Shown here: positions 15,601 through 22,349 of the stretch, one piece after another | Numbering within the stretch: position 1 is the stretch's first letter | Layout: each line of letters begins with the position of its first letter | Source: Elusimicrobia bacterium HGW-Elusimicrobia-2 | GTDB taxonomy: Bacteria; CG03 | Direction of reading: 5' to 3' | NCBI GenBank assembly: GCA_002841685.1 | Contig: PHAM01000027.1 | Location: 1-25,414, forward strand | DNA: 25,414 nt | Made by a program: the position numbers and the translations under genes | Notes under the pieces: model-generated | What the model saw: the letters and a program-made list of their open reading frames with translations, nothing else | What the model was told of the DNA's origin: nothing | Database searches by the model: none

Positions 15601-16871
15601 CTGACCCCGACGGAGACGCCGTCAGTTATGTTCTGTGTTACTCAACTTATCCCGATTTCGCGCAATCTGAAAGCGCCGAAACATCTCTCACCGTCCACAG
15701 CGCTACGATGGCAAACATGAACGATTATTACTGGAAAGTCAAAGCTATTGATTTCAGAGGGCTGGAAAGGGAGAGCTCGGAAATCTTTAATTTTACGCTC
15801 TGGCGAAGCAGTATGACAGCCGTCAGGACGGATCCCGCTAACGGCGCTTACGGCGTGAATATGACTTCCGTGACTTTTTATTTCAACAACCCGGTTTCCG
15901 CCGACTCCGCTACGGAAATTTCCGTAAGGGAATCGTCGCAGACCGTGGCGGTCACCTCCGAGATCACCGGCGCAAACAGTAATGTTCTCGTGCTGAGGCG
16001 GAATTTCTCATATCCAAAAACCATAAGCGTTTCAATAGCGGGGGTGAAGGACGCGGGCGAAAACGCCGTTTGCGGTGAAACGGAATTCGCCTGGAAAAAT
16101 TTTATGCCGTCAAACAGCTTCGCCGTCATTGATTTTCCCGGCGATGATCTGACCGTCACCGTGGACTCGGCCTGTTTCGTGGAAGCCGCTTTTGTGGACA
16201 TATCGAGAGACTATGCCACGGGCGCGGCCGCGCGGGAAAATATGAAAATGTCGCGCTCGGCGAAATTTACCGCTGATTACGGCTGGCGGGTGGAAGCCGT
16301 CGATCTCACCGGAAACACCCTGAGCCCGTTAAAAGCGCTGAAACTGACAGCCGGCTACACCGCGGACGGGGATTTCAGCCGTATAAGTCCCGATAATGTT
16401 TTCGCTCTGGAGTATGTGTCGGGGCAATGGACAAAAATGCTTTCAGCGCTGGGCGCTCCGCCTCTGCGGATGCAACATTTCAGCGCGCCCTCCGCCGTCC
16501 GCCACGGCGAACTTTCAGCGGCGGGACCGGGCGGCGACATCAGCTTTTTCGCCTCATCCGTTGGCCCTTATGCCCTGGCGGCCGTGAAGGAAGCGGCATC
16601 CCTTGCGCCGCCGCTCGTCAACAAACCCAATCCCTTCAGCGCAACGACCGAGATATGGGCGGACAACCCGTCCAATACGCCTGTGACAGTGGTGATATTC
16701 GCCCTGACGGGAGAAAAAGTTTACGAGAGGGTTTACACCGCCGCGGAAGCGTCCCCCGTTGTATGGGACGGACGGGATCTCGCGGGATTCAAACTCCCCG
16801 ACGGGATGTATCATTTATCGGTGACAGCTTCGGGTAAGGAACACGGTAAGCTTTTGGGAATAATAAAATAA
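12687..16871 (+). CDS. Large secreted Kelch / Fn3 / FlgD-like surface protein
   Basis: 1394 residues from the TTG at 12687 (overlapping the kinase TGA; AAGGGG at 12675-12680). A hydrophobic signal core (about 47-60) ends in Ala-Met-Ala-Ser-Ala. Residues about 85-430 hold roughly six Kelch repeats with repeated ILFGG strands and following aromatic SW/W positions, predicted to form a beta-propeller. Then come a beta-sandwich (about 430-510), Fn3/Ig-like repeats with DxDGD-type and YYWKV segments (about 515-1035), a Big_5-like domain (TDPANGAYGVN, from about 1045), and a FlgD-like C-terminal domain (1312-1394, NKPNPF to the end). Starts at ATG 12738 or GTG 12792 are possible. It is probably displayed or secreted for binding to a polymer or partner. 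Residues 7-47 come from a palindromic insert (see repeat). Confidence 0.88.
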   Translation: MKFRRKQTRHLLFGAGHMSEGFCLVPETNWQRTAYVSGRLRIASDAYVLAYLIFFAFLPAMASASKTVQEKDAAAFSQGEFSGTLAYGDRIYCENRWSALNGNIGALTNGRAAYGDKVILFGGKSSTSAMVLHNTTYAFNPASGSWDELSVSTAPSKRISFAMEGDGNGKIVFFGGYDGLNVFDDTWLFSENKWSGVACSTTHPSARMGAASAKLSADKIILFGGKNGLSIYSDTWIFNIAASSWSLLNPPLSPAARANHAMAPAGEGKVLLYGGESGSYLKDCWIYDDSSASWAEIDVSASNPGQRSAAAMVYDSGIERIILFGGEVETLGEYSYNKALWMFNPVSPAWTQISALNADPDKPNGRRQHIFCHKPGYGNILFGGDTAETTFPNNKIFSDLKKYVINSSGTYTTKIYDTGVSVNPVEYKSFWRYFAGAGDIKYQIAASSDPAGLSYTGPTGADSYYTDSPLTPETSRDGGRYFSVRFFLSCVPGNVSSFYLSELNMKYNHLPEDPVLYANPMKDGDSIFQSSNERAWFYWFNAIDPDEDEHSHSYELRLSTSPDFGLYISSSGIPCQEGITYSYYHPAAFYPEGKYYWKVRASDDYGSSGFSDVWSFYVDTTAPSAVTDLTAEKILDSPGSVSLSWTSTGDDATTGDIIGGEIRVQRKKWIPLTVWYAAGQIEKIISTSVAQGERRSVIIDGLDDGASYYFVVALKDDVIDTNRNLGSISNNAFSWTQSPPEILSVTSPAQCDILSGTAGVSYSLSDADKPEDEIAVSVYLSTNSMVLWHAIASDIADGTTFFFFDTLAFPNSDFCNIRVTASDRAGLSGEKISDVFFIRNPNYPPSVEFTAPGENDNLTGEVWVSWEISDGNPTDTHLSSLSISTNSVNWIMVSGNISDAYVPFNSRLFKDGTYYLKIAAHDSPADPLTGEAVIQVSILNGNTKPEAFSLISPVSGSVLNSEEVPFAWNEAADPDGDAVSYVLCYSTYPDFAQSESAETSLTVHSATMANMNDYYWKVKAIDFRGLERESSEIFNFTLWRSSMTAVRTDPANGAYGVNMTSVTFYFNNPVSADSATEISVRESSQTVAVTSEITGANSNVLVLRRNFSYPKTISVSIAGVKDAGENAVCGETEFAWKNFMPSNSFAVIDFPGDDLTVTVDSACFVEAAFVDISRDYATGAAARENMKMSRSAKFTADYGWRVEAVDLTGNTLSPLKALKLTAGYTADGDFSRISPDNVFALEYVSGQWTKMLSALGAPPLRMQHFSAPSAVRHGELSAAGPGGDISFFASSVGPYALAAVKEAASLAPPLVNKPNPFSATTEIWADNPSNTPVTVVIFALTGEKVYERVYTAAEASPVVWDGRDLAGFKLPDGMYHLSVTASGKEHGKLLGIIK
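12705..12828. repeat. Palindromic element inserted in frame in the signal-peptide region
   Basis: The arms 12705-12735 and 12798-12828 pair as a 31-position imperfect stem (25 Watson-Crick pairs, one G-T, five mismatches). It includes an uninterrupted ACGCGTC/GACGCGT block and an eight-pair CTTGCTAT/ATAGCAAG block. A small inner hairpin (TCGTT/AACGA, about 12757-12771) is near the centre. The left-arm strand and its complement both encode an RIASDA-type peptide. The stretch 12705-12827 is exactly 41 codons of the Kelch gene. No transposase is present. Removing it would leave MKFRRK directly before a normal hydrophobic core. Confidence 0.7.
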
Positions 16872-16881
16872 GGAGAACAAA

Positions 16882-17235
16882 ATGAAAAAAGTGCTGATCG
16901 TTGAGGATGAAAAAGATATCGCCGAGATCATTAAGATGTCTCTTGAGATGGAAGGGTTTAACGCCGAAATAGCCCTGGACGGCCTTGCAGGGTTGGAAAA
17001 AATAGAATCTTTCAAGCCGGATATAATCATTCTTGACATCATTATGGAAGGAATGGACGGCATGCAATTCAGGAAAAGCATGACAAAAGATATTCCTGTT
17101 ATTGTCGCCAGCGCCTGCGATAAAAACACGCGGTCAAAGGTGGAGTCGGAAATTAAAGTGAATTCCTGGCTGGAAAAACCCTTTGAAATAGACGAACTCG
17201 TCAACGAGGTAAAATTGCTGACAGGAGGTAAATGA
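16882..17235 (+). CDS. Single-domain response regulator (REC only)
   Basis: 117 residues forming one CheY-like receiver: acidic pocket Glu8, Asp9, Glu10, phosphoacceptor Asp52 (ILDIIMEG), Ser77 at the Thr/Ser switch position, and Lys99 (EKPFE). No output domain follows, so it acts by protein contact or as a phosphate relay. AAGGAG precedes the ATG at 16882, and the TGA lies within ATGA with the next gene. Its place between a surface protein and envelope proteins suggests it relays signals from the upstream kinase to the cell-envelope machinery. This is inference from order. Confidence 0.93.
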   Translation: MKKVLIVEDEKDIAEIIKMSLEMEGFNAEIALDGLAGLEKIESFKPDIIILDIIMEGMDGMQFRKSMTKDIPVIVASACDKNTRSKVESEIKVNSWLEKPFEIDELVNEVKLLTGGK

Positions 17236-18656
17236 ACAGAAAACAGGATGCATTCGCTATCGCGGCGCTGTTATTATTTGCCGCCGGAGCGCGCGCCGTC
17301 AGCACGGGAGAGACGCTTTATTCCGTTCACGGAGCGCGCGACGAGGGCATCGCCGGATCCGGTGTGAGCTTTCTTTATCCGCAGATGGATTCCTTTTTTA
17401 ATTCGGAGAATATTTCCGCCACAAGCTCCGAGCTTGACTGGGGCACCTCCGCACGGCGCTTAGATTACGCCAGGCCGGGCAAAATAGCCGCGGGCATATC
17501 TATCATACAGTTTCAGAGCGCCTCTTCCGATGTCCTTGACGAACTCAACAACAGCGGCGGTTCTTTCAGGCAGTCCGAAACGCTCCTGCGGCTTTCAGGC
17601 GCGACTTCTTCCGAACATTTGTCAGCGGCCTTATCTTTTGATTACATGAAACAGGCGATCTTCGGTTACAGCGGGTCCGCCTACGGCCTCGGCGCGGCTG
17701 CCGGCTGGATGCCTTTCGGCAGGGAAGTGCTGAGAAAAGAAAGGGTTTATCTGCCGCTTAACATAGGTTTTGCCGCGCAGAACATATTCGCTTCAGAACT
17801 TGACACGGGCATTGAGAGCGAAGCTCTCCCCCTGAACACCCATTTGTTCGTAAATTCCAACTTATTCGCCGGAGGCCTCTGCCTGTACTACAAAAAAAGC
17901 CTTATGGACACAGCTCTCAGAAACGAAGCGAGAACAGCCATGGGTATGGAACTGCGCATGTCTGATGAACTCGTCATAAGAGCGGGTAAAGACGATTTCG
18001 CCGTATCTTACGGCGCGGGCATCACTTTCGGCAGATTTTTTCTGGACATAGCCGCTATAAACGGAGAAAGCGGCTCGCGCATGGCCCTTAGCGCCGGATT
18101 CAAATTTTCTTACATATCCTCGGTTTCGGAACAGATCATAAGCGAAAAAGAAGCGGAAATAAAAAAACTGGCGAAGGAACTCGCCGTTCTCAAAGATTCT
18201 TCCGGCTCCATGACCGACGAAGAAAGGGACTGGCTTCTGAAAATGCTCGCGCAGATGCAGAAGGAGATGGCGATGAGAGATTTCGCCAAGGCAGCCTCTA
18301 CCATCAACACCATCCTCGCGCGATATGATAATCTGCTGAAAGAAGGATCGGCGAAACTCACAAAAAGCGAAGCGCGGAATCTCGCCGGAAAAGCCAAATT
18401 ATACATGGAGCAGGGGAATTACACCGAGGCCAAAAAGCTGATTATGGAAGCCTTGAATGTTCTGCGCGGAGATGTTTCTGTGGAAGAAATAAATTATCTC
18501 ATTGACGCTTACGCCGCCGTAGCCGAGGGCAATTACGCCCTCGCCAGGGCCGTACTCGCGGAGGGAATTATTATTAACCCCGGAAGTAAAGAGATGATAC
18601 AGCTGATGAAAAGGATAGACAAATTTATGGACATCGTGCAGGAAAAGGTAAAATGA
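17232..18656 (+). CDS. PorV/PorQ-like outer-membrane barrel with C-terminal TPR domain
   Basis: 474 residues. Signal peptide 1-22 (AGARA before VSTGE). Residues 23-295 show the PorV/UPF0164 pattern: an N-terminal GARDEGIAGSGVSFLYP segment followed by Ser/Gly-rich alternating strands, typical of an outer-membrane barrel. The ILE/KEAEIKKLAKE region (about 302-322) is a coiled coil, and 330-470 is an alpha-helical TPR array ending LVxxGIIxNPGSxEM. PorV proteins help shuttle C-terminally tagged proteins in type IX secretion; whether this one does is unknown. Fusion of barrel and TPR is notable. It overlaps both neighbours by ATGA. Confidence 0.78.
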   Translation: MNRKQDAFAIAALLLFAAGARAVSTGETLYSVHGARDEGIAGSGVSFLYPQMDSFFNSENISATSSELDWGTSARRLDYARPGKIAAGISIIQFQSASSDVLDELNNSGGSFRQSETLLRLSGATSSEHLSAALSFDYMKQAIFGYSGSAYGLGAAAGWMPFGREVLRKERVYLPLNIGFAAQNIFASELDTGIESEALPLNTHLFVNSNLFAGGLCLYYKKSLMDTALRNEARTAMGMELRMSDELVIRAGKDDFAVSYGAGITFGRFFLDIAAINGESGSRMALSAGFKFSYISSVSEQIISEKEAEIKKLAKELAVLKDSSGSMTDEERDWLLKMLAQMQKEMAMRDFAKAASTINTILARYDNLLKEGSAKLTKSEARNLAGKAKLYMEQGNYTEAKKLIMEALNVLRGDVSVEEINYLIDAYAAVAEGNYALARAVLAEGIIINPGSKEMIQLMKRIDKFMDIVQEKVK

Positions 18657-19867
18657 AAAAACAGATATTATTCGCCGCCGGGTTTTTCTTTTTGTGTTCT
18701 TTCGCGCGGGGCTCGGATGATGACGCGTACAAAAAAGGCGTTGCCGCTTACATAGCCGGAAATTCGGATGAGGCGATGCTGCAGCTTTATAAGGCCCACA
18801 CGGCAAATCCCGATGACAACAAAACCAAATTGCTTCTCGCCGAAGTTTATATAGACCAGGCGTCAAAGGCCATGGCCGCGGGAGATTATGTCGCCGCGTC
18901 AAAATATGTGCATGAGGCGGACAAGCTCAAGGTCATGGATGACAAAGTCATCAGGCTCAGGGAGAGCCTGAAAACGCTCTCGGAGAAAACTCCGGAAAAA
19001 CCGCCCGTAGAAAAAATCATACAGGAAAAACCGCCGACACCGGTGAAAAAAACCGTTCAAAAAACAGTGGCAACGCCATGGGCCGGTTTCAGCAGTGGAA
19101 AAGCGCCTCAAAAGGCCGCGAGCGAACCCATAATCATAAGGGAACGGATCATAGAGCGTGTTTCTCCGCCGTCGAACTGGAAGAAACCGGCGGCCTTAGG
19201 AATAATTTTTCTTGCGTTTGTTACCGCTATAGCGCTTATTTTTTTCAAGCTCTATTTGAACGAGCGCGCCAAAGAGTCTGTTTTTCTTGAAGAAAAACTG
19301 GCTTCGGAAAAAAGGATACAGAAAGAACTGGACGCTCTCAAGGATTCGGCCGCGCATGTCAAGGCAGAACTCGCCGAGGAAAAAAAGAAGACGGCTCTGG
19401 CTGCCTCTCATGACCGAAAAAATTCGGAAAAAAACAAGAAAGATGAAAAAATAGATATCTTTTTTAAAAAAATGGAGGATTCCCTTGACTCCGTAAGGTC
19501 ACAGCGGGACCGGGCGCGGGAGGCGGAAAAACCGGCTTTTACGACGAAAACAAGCTCTATCCCGTTAACAGATTTTCTGCCTGAATATACAGATATTCCT
19601 CTTGACGCGTCTTCCTTATCGGAAATGCTGGGAAGAGCCTCCGGCAACTCGGCGAGACTGAACCTTTTGTGGGCTCTCGGGAATAAAACCGAATTGAAGG
19701 CCGTGGAGACGCTGAAAGAACATCTGGATAAGGCCAAGGGCGAAGAATACAGAGAAATACTGAAGTCATTGAAGAAAATAGCGCTTCGTCCTGAAACGGC
19801 GCAAACGGTTAAAACGGCGGTTGAGAACATTTTTTCCGCCCAAAGACGCAAAGGCATAATCATTTAA
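18653..19867 (+). CDS. Membrane-spanning TPR / coiled-coil protein
   Basis: 404 residues. A signal peptide or first membrane anchor (1-20), a TPR-like helical block (about 24-110, with YIAGNSDEAML and a second repeat), a Pro/Lys-rich linker (112-160), a transmembrane helix (179-202), a coiled coil (about 205-295), and a C-terminal helical repeat (about 315-395, HEAT-like). If the signal is cleaved, TPRs lie in the periplasm and the coiled coil with HEAT-like part in the cytoplasm. No enzyme motif is seen. The ATGA overlap with the PorV-like gene links them. It may connect cytoplasmic signalling to the envelope, but this is a guess. Confidence 0.72.
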   Translation: MKKQILFAAGFFFLCSFARGSDDDAYKKGVAAYIAGNSDEAMLQLYKAHTANPDDNKTKLLLAEVYIDQASKAMAAGDYVAASKYVHEADKLKVMDDKVIRLRESLKTLSEKTPEKPPVEKIIQEKPPTPVKKTVQKTVATPWAGFSSGKAPQKAASEPIIIRERIIERVSPPSNWKKPAALGIIFLAFVTAIALIFFKLYLNERAKESVFLEEKLASEKRIQKELDALKDSAAHVKAELAEEKKKTALAASHDRKNSEKNKKDEKIDIFFKKMEDSLDSVRSQRDRAREAEKPAFTTKTSSIPLTDFLPEYTDIPLDASSLSEMLGRASGNSARLNLLWALGNKTELKAVETLKEHLDKAKGEEYREILKSLKKIALRPETAQTVKTAVENIFSAQRRKGIII

Positions 19868-19934
19868 ACTAAGGCGGACTGTGGCCGCAACCAAATTTTT
19901 TGTAGGAGGGGTTTTCCAACAAATGAGCCAGCAG

Positions 19935-19955
19935 GCCGTTTGCGGCGTTTTTTTT
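19935..19955 (+). terminator. Candidate rho-independent terminator of the surface/signalling operon
   Basis: GCCG (19935-19938) and CGGC (19943-19946) pair around TTTG, followed after one G by eight T residues. The position, about 70 bases after the last stop codon of the plus-strand operon, is right. The four-pair stem is short, so efficiency is uncertain. Confidence 0.5.
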
Positions 19956-20333
19956 AACAGAGCCATACTCAGCCATAGGCCAAAGGCTTAAATCAAAAGA
20001 AATGGGGAAAGCGGCGACCGCTGATTCCTGACTGCCGCCTGTGCGCCGTGGCGCAACAGACAGATTTAGAAAATAATTATAATTGTTAGTTTTACCCGAA
20101 AAATTAGTTATCCTGGGTGCGAAAAGTTCGTGAGCATTGTTAGATATGCAGTCAAAGTATTTTAATTACAGCGCATTTGTAGATAAAGTTAACATTTTGT
20201 ATTAAACCGCAATGCCTCCTCGAATCGCTCTAAAAGTTTACATAATAAATATTATCGTAAGTTAAAATTGGGAGAAAGGGGCGTATTTAGGGCCCAAAAC
20301 AAGGCCCGGCAATGGTTTTATATGGCCTGGTGT

Positions 20334-20353
20334 GCGCCTTTTGAAAAAGACGC
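20334..20353 (-). terminator. Hairpin just past the end of the minus-strand operon
   Basis: On the minus strand an eight-pair stem (20346-20353 with 20334-20341, one G-T pair, four-base loop) starts seven bases after the stop codon of the PilZ/cNMP gene. No T-tract follows on that strand. It could be a weak terminator or a 3' end-stabilising structure. Confidence 0.35.
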
Positions 20354-20360
20354 TTCCCTC

Positions 20361-21542
20361 TCAAAGTTTCAGGTTTTCAGCCGGAATTGAAAACGGCGAA
20401 TCAATCAGGGATTGATTTGAATTATCCAGGCGTTCTATAAAAGCCGAAATAAATGTCCTGTAAAGCTTCAGGGCTATGTCCTGATGTTCAAGAAGGATAT
20501 GCTCGAGGTGATCCCGGTCAATTTGAAACAACACGGAGTCCGTAAGAGCCTGAGCCGCGGCGGATCTTTTCATTTTCCTCAACAGCGCCATTTCGCCGAA
20601 AAATTCCCCGGGATGCATTGTAGCGAGGTATTTTTCACCGGAAGATGCCTGAACGAGCGAATTGCGGCTTATTTTTATTTTACCCGAGATCACTATATAG
20701 AGATTTCTGCCCTCAATATTCTCCGAAAAGACTATTTGCCCTTCCCGGGCGAAGATTTTTTTACCCGCCCTGACGACAAACCTGAGGTCGTCGTCGCTGA
20801 ATTCTTCAAATATACGGGTTTTTTTTAAAAAATCTATTACTCTCGCGTATGAGTTGATATGGTTATAGTCCGCGGATGATATCTTAGAGAAGCGCAAAGC
20901 CGTGTGGTAATGATCCTCCGCAAGGGTTGACCTCAGTTTCACGGCTTTAAGAGAATACTTTTCCTCCTCTTCAATGCTGAAACAGCAAAAGAAGGAATCC
21001 CTGTCAGGAAGCACTGTTTTCGTGTTTAAGGAAAGTCCTCCCGCCGATATATTTCTGAGGCGCGCGTCAAATTTTTTCGCGCGGGTCTCGTCGGCGTAAA
21101 GCTCAAAGGGAATACTCGCCCTCAAACGCGGCGCTTCCCTTTTCTCGCTCGTTACTTTCGCGGTTTTTCCCAGTTTTATAATCCCGAATTCCGCCTGTTT
21201 CCGGGGAAGAATGTTCTGCCCCAGGGCCTGTTTTATCTTTTCTGCGAGATTGCCCGCGAAATCTTTGTCCCGGGCATAATATAGAGCCGGGCGGGAGAAT
21301 ATGAACACGGGAATCTTTCTGTCTTTCCGGACAAGCAGTTTTTTAAAGGATCCATCCTTTGCCATGTTTTCCGAATCGGCGGAAAACATAATGATATTGA
21401 CGATGTTTTTAGCGGCGAAGCCCGCGAATTTATCAAGATCGTCGAAGCTGAAATAACTGAACTCATAAACCGTCAGGCTTTGGATTATGGTATCATAAAG
21501 TTCCTTATCTTTGCCGATGAATACTATGGTATAAACATTCAC
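20361..21542 (-). CDS. PilZ plus cyclic-nucleotide-binding regulator
   Basis: 393 residues from a GTG at 21542, three bases after the upstream stop. Residues 1-110 look like a receiver-fold domain lacking its phosphoacceptor motif. A PilZ domain (about 132-235) has both c-di-GMP motifs: RxxxR (Arg135, Arg139) and NxSxxG (Asn164, Ser166, Gly169). A cNMP-binding domain (about 243-370) carries the phosphate cassette FGEMALL and RSAAA (Glu316, Arg326), as in cAMP or cGMP binders. No DNA-binding domain follows. Predicted to bind both c-di-GMP and a cyclic mononucleotide and act by protein contact. It is last in an operon of central metabolism genes. Confidence 0.87.
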   Translation of the reverse strand: MNVYTIVFIGKDKELYDTIIQSLTVYEFSYFSFDDLDKFAGFAAKNIVNIIMFSADSENMAKDGSFKKLLVRKDRKIPVFIFSRPALYYARDKDFAGNLAEKIKQALGQNILPRKQAEFGIIKLGKTAKVTSEKREAPRLRASIPFELYADETRAKKFDARLRNISAGGLSLNTKTVLPDRDSFFCCFSIEEEEKYSLKAVKLRSTLAEDHYHTALRFSKISSADYNHINSYARVIDFLKKTRIFEEFSDDDLRFVVRAGKKIFAREGQIVFSENIEGRNLYIVISGKIKISRNSLVQASSGEKYLATMHPGEFFGEMALLRKMKRSAAAQALTDSVLFQIDRDHLEHILLEHQDIALKLYRTFISAFIERLDNSNQSLIDSPFSIPAENLKL

Positions 21543-21545
21543 GGT

Positions 21546-22349
21546 TTATTTTTTTTCGCCTATCAGTGAGAGCATTTTTTTGTGCAGAAGACCGTTGCTG
21601 GCGAGAATGCTGCGGTTTTTGCGTATATATGTCTCGTCGCATTTGATTTTCGCGTTTTTATAATCGGTCACGCGGCCCCCTGCTTCTTCTATAAGGATTG
21701 CGCCCGCGGCAATATCCCATGGATAGAGATTCTGTTCCCAAAAGCCGTCAAAACGCCCACAGGCCGTGTAGGCCATATCAAGAGCCGCCGAGCCCGGCCT
21801 TCTGATACCCTGCGACACGACAAGAAATTTCCTGAAAATCCGCAGGACTTTGTCCGGTTTTTCCCACACATCATAAGGAAAGCCCGTTGACAGCAGCGCT
21901 CTGGCTGTTTTTTTAACAGCCGAAACCCTTATATTTTTGCCGTTGAGGAAGGCCCCCTTCCCCTTTAGCGCCCAGAAAATATCCCCTGTCGGCGGATTGA
22001 GCGTTATTCCCAGCACAGGGTCGCCGTTTTTGACAAGCGCTATATTGACAGCCCATGTCGGGTCGCCATGAGCGTAATTTACCGTGCCGTCTATGGGATC
22101 TATCACCCACATGGTCCCGCTGAGTTTTTTGACCGTGTTTTCCTCGCAGAGAAAACCGAAATCGCCCAGTTTGGACAACTCATCTATGAGTATTCTCTCG
22201 CTTTTCTTATCGGCGTCCGTGACCGGATTGATAGCGCCCTTGTATTCGACGCTGATGTTTTTCTGCATGGAAAGAGCCGCGCGGCCCGCCTTCCTGGCGG
22301 CGGCAACGGCTTTTTTCAGTATAGAACCGGCGTTATTTTTTCTTTGCAA
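21546..22349 (-). CDS. Inositol-1-monophosphatase family phosphatase (SuhB-like)
   Basis: A Mg2+-dependent sugar/inositol phosphate phosphatase. 267 residues with the family signatures: NPVTDAD (41-47), metal-binding Glu69-Glu70, WVIDPIDGTVNY with Asp84 and Asp87, and the C-terminal WDIAAGAILIEEAGG. Start is a TTG at 22349, inside the end of the phosphofructokinase gene (17-base overlap); the next ATG would remove conserved N-terminal helix residues. Substrate could be inositol phosphate, fructose-1,6-bisphosphate or another sugar phosphate. Next to a phosphofructokinase, a role as a fructose-bisphosphatase is possible but unproven. Confidence 0.88.
   Translation of the reverse strand: MQRKNNAGSILKKAVAAARKAGRAALSMQKNISVEYKGAINPVTDADKKSERILIDELSKLGDFGFLCEENTVKKLSGTMWVIDPIDGTVNYAHGDPTWAVNIALVKNGDPVLGITLNPPTGDIFWALKGKGAFLNGKNIRVSAVKKTARALLSTGFPYDVWEKPDKVLRIFRKFLVVSQGIRRPGSAALDMAYTACGRFDGFWEQNLYPWDIAAGAILIEEAGGRVTDYKNAKIKCDETYIRKNRSILASNGLLHKKMLSLIGEKK

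Larger units (their letters stand above)
19868..20360. other. Gene-free convergent intergenic region
   Basis: 493 bases between the ends of the plus-strand and minus-strand operons. It contains no credible ORF or tRNA. It holds several hairpins: a GCCG/CGGC stem with T8 (19935-19955), TGCGC/GCGCA (20042-20055), an AT-rich stem TTAC-ATAATA with a TATTAT-GTAA partner (about 20237-20260), GGGCC/GGCCC (20290-20307), and 20334-20353. The middle (about 20060-20280) is distinctly AT-rich. A TATAAT at 20078-20083 has no -35 partner. Confidence 0.6.

Noticed and set aside
19923-19991. 22-codon ORF (ATG to TAA) after an AGGAGG in the convergent gap
   Set aside because: The AGGAGG is 13 bases from the ATG, too far for normal initiation, and the ORF runs through a predicted terminator hairpin and T8 tract.
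20078-20083. TATAAT in the convergent gap as a plus-strand promoter
   Set aside because: No -35-like hexamer is at the right distance and there is no downstream gene on that strand.
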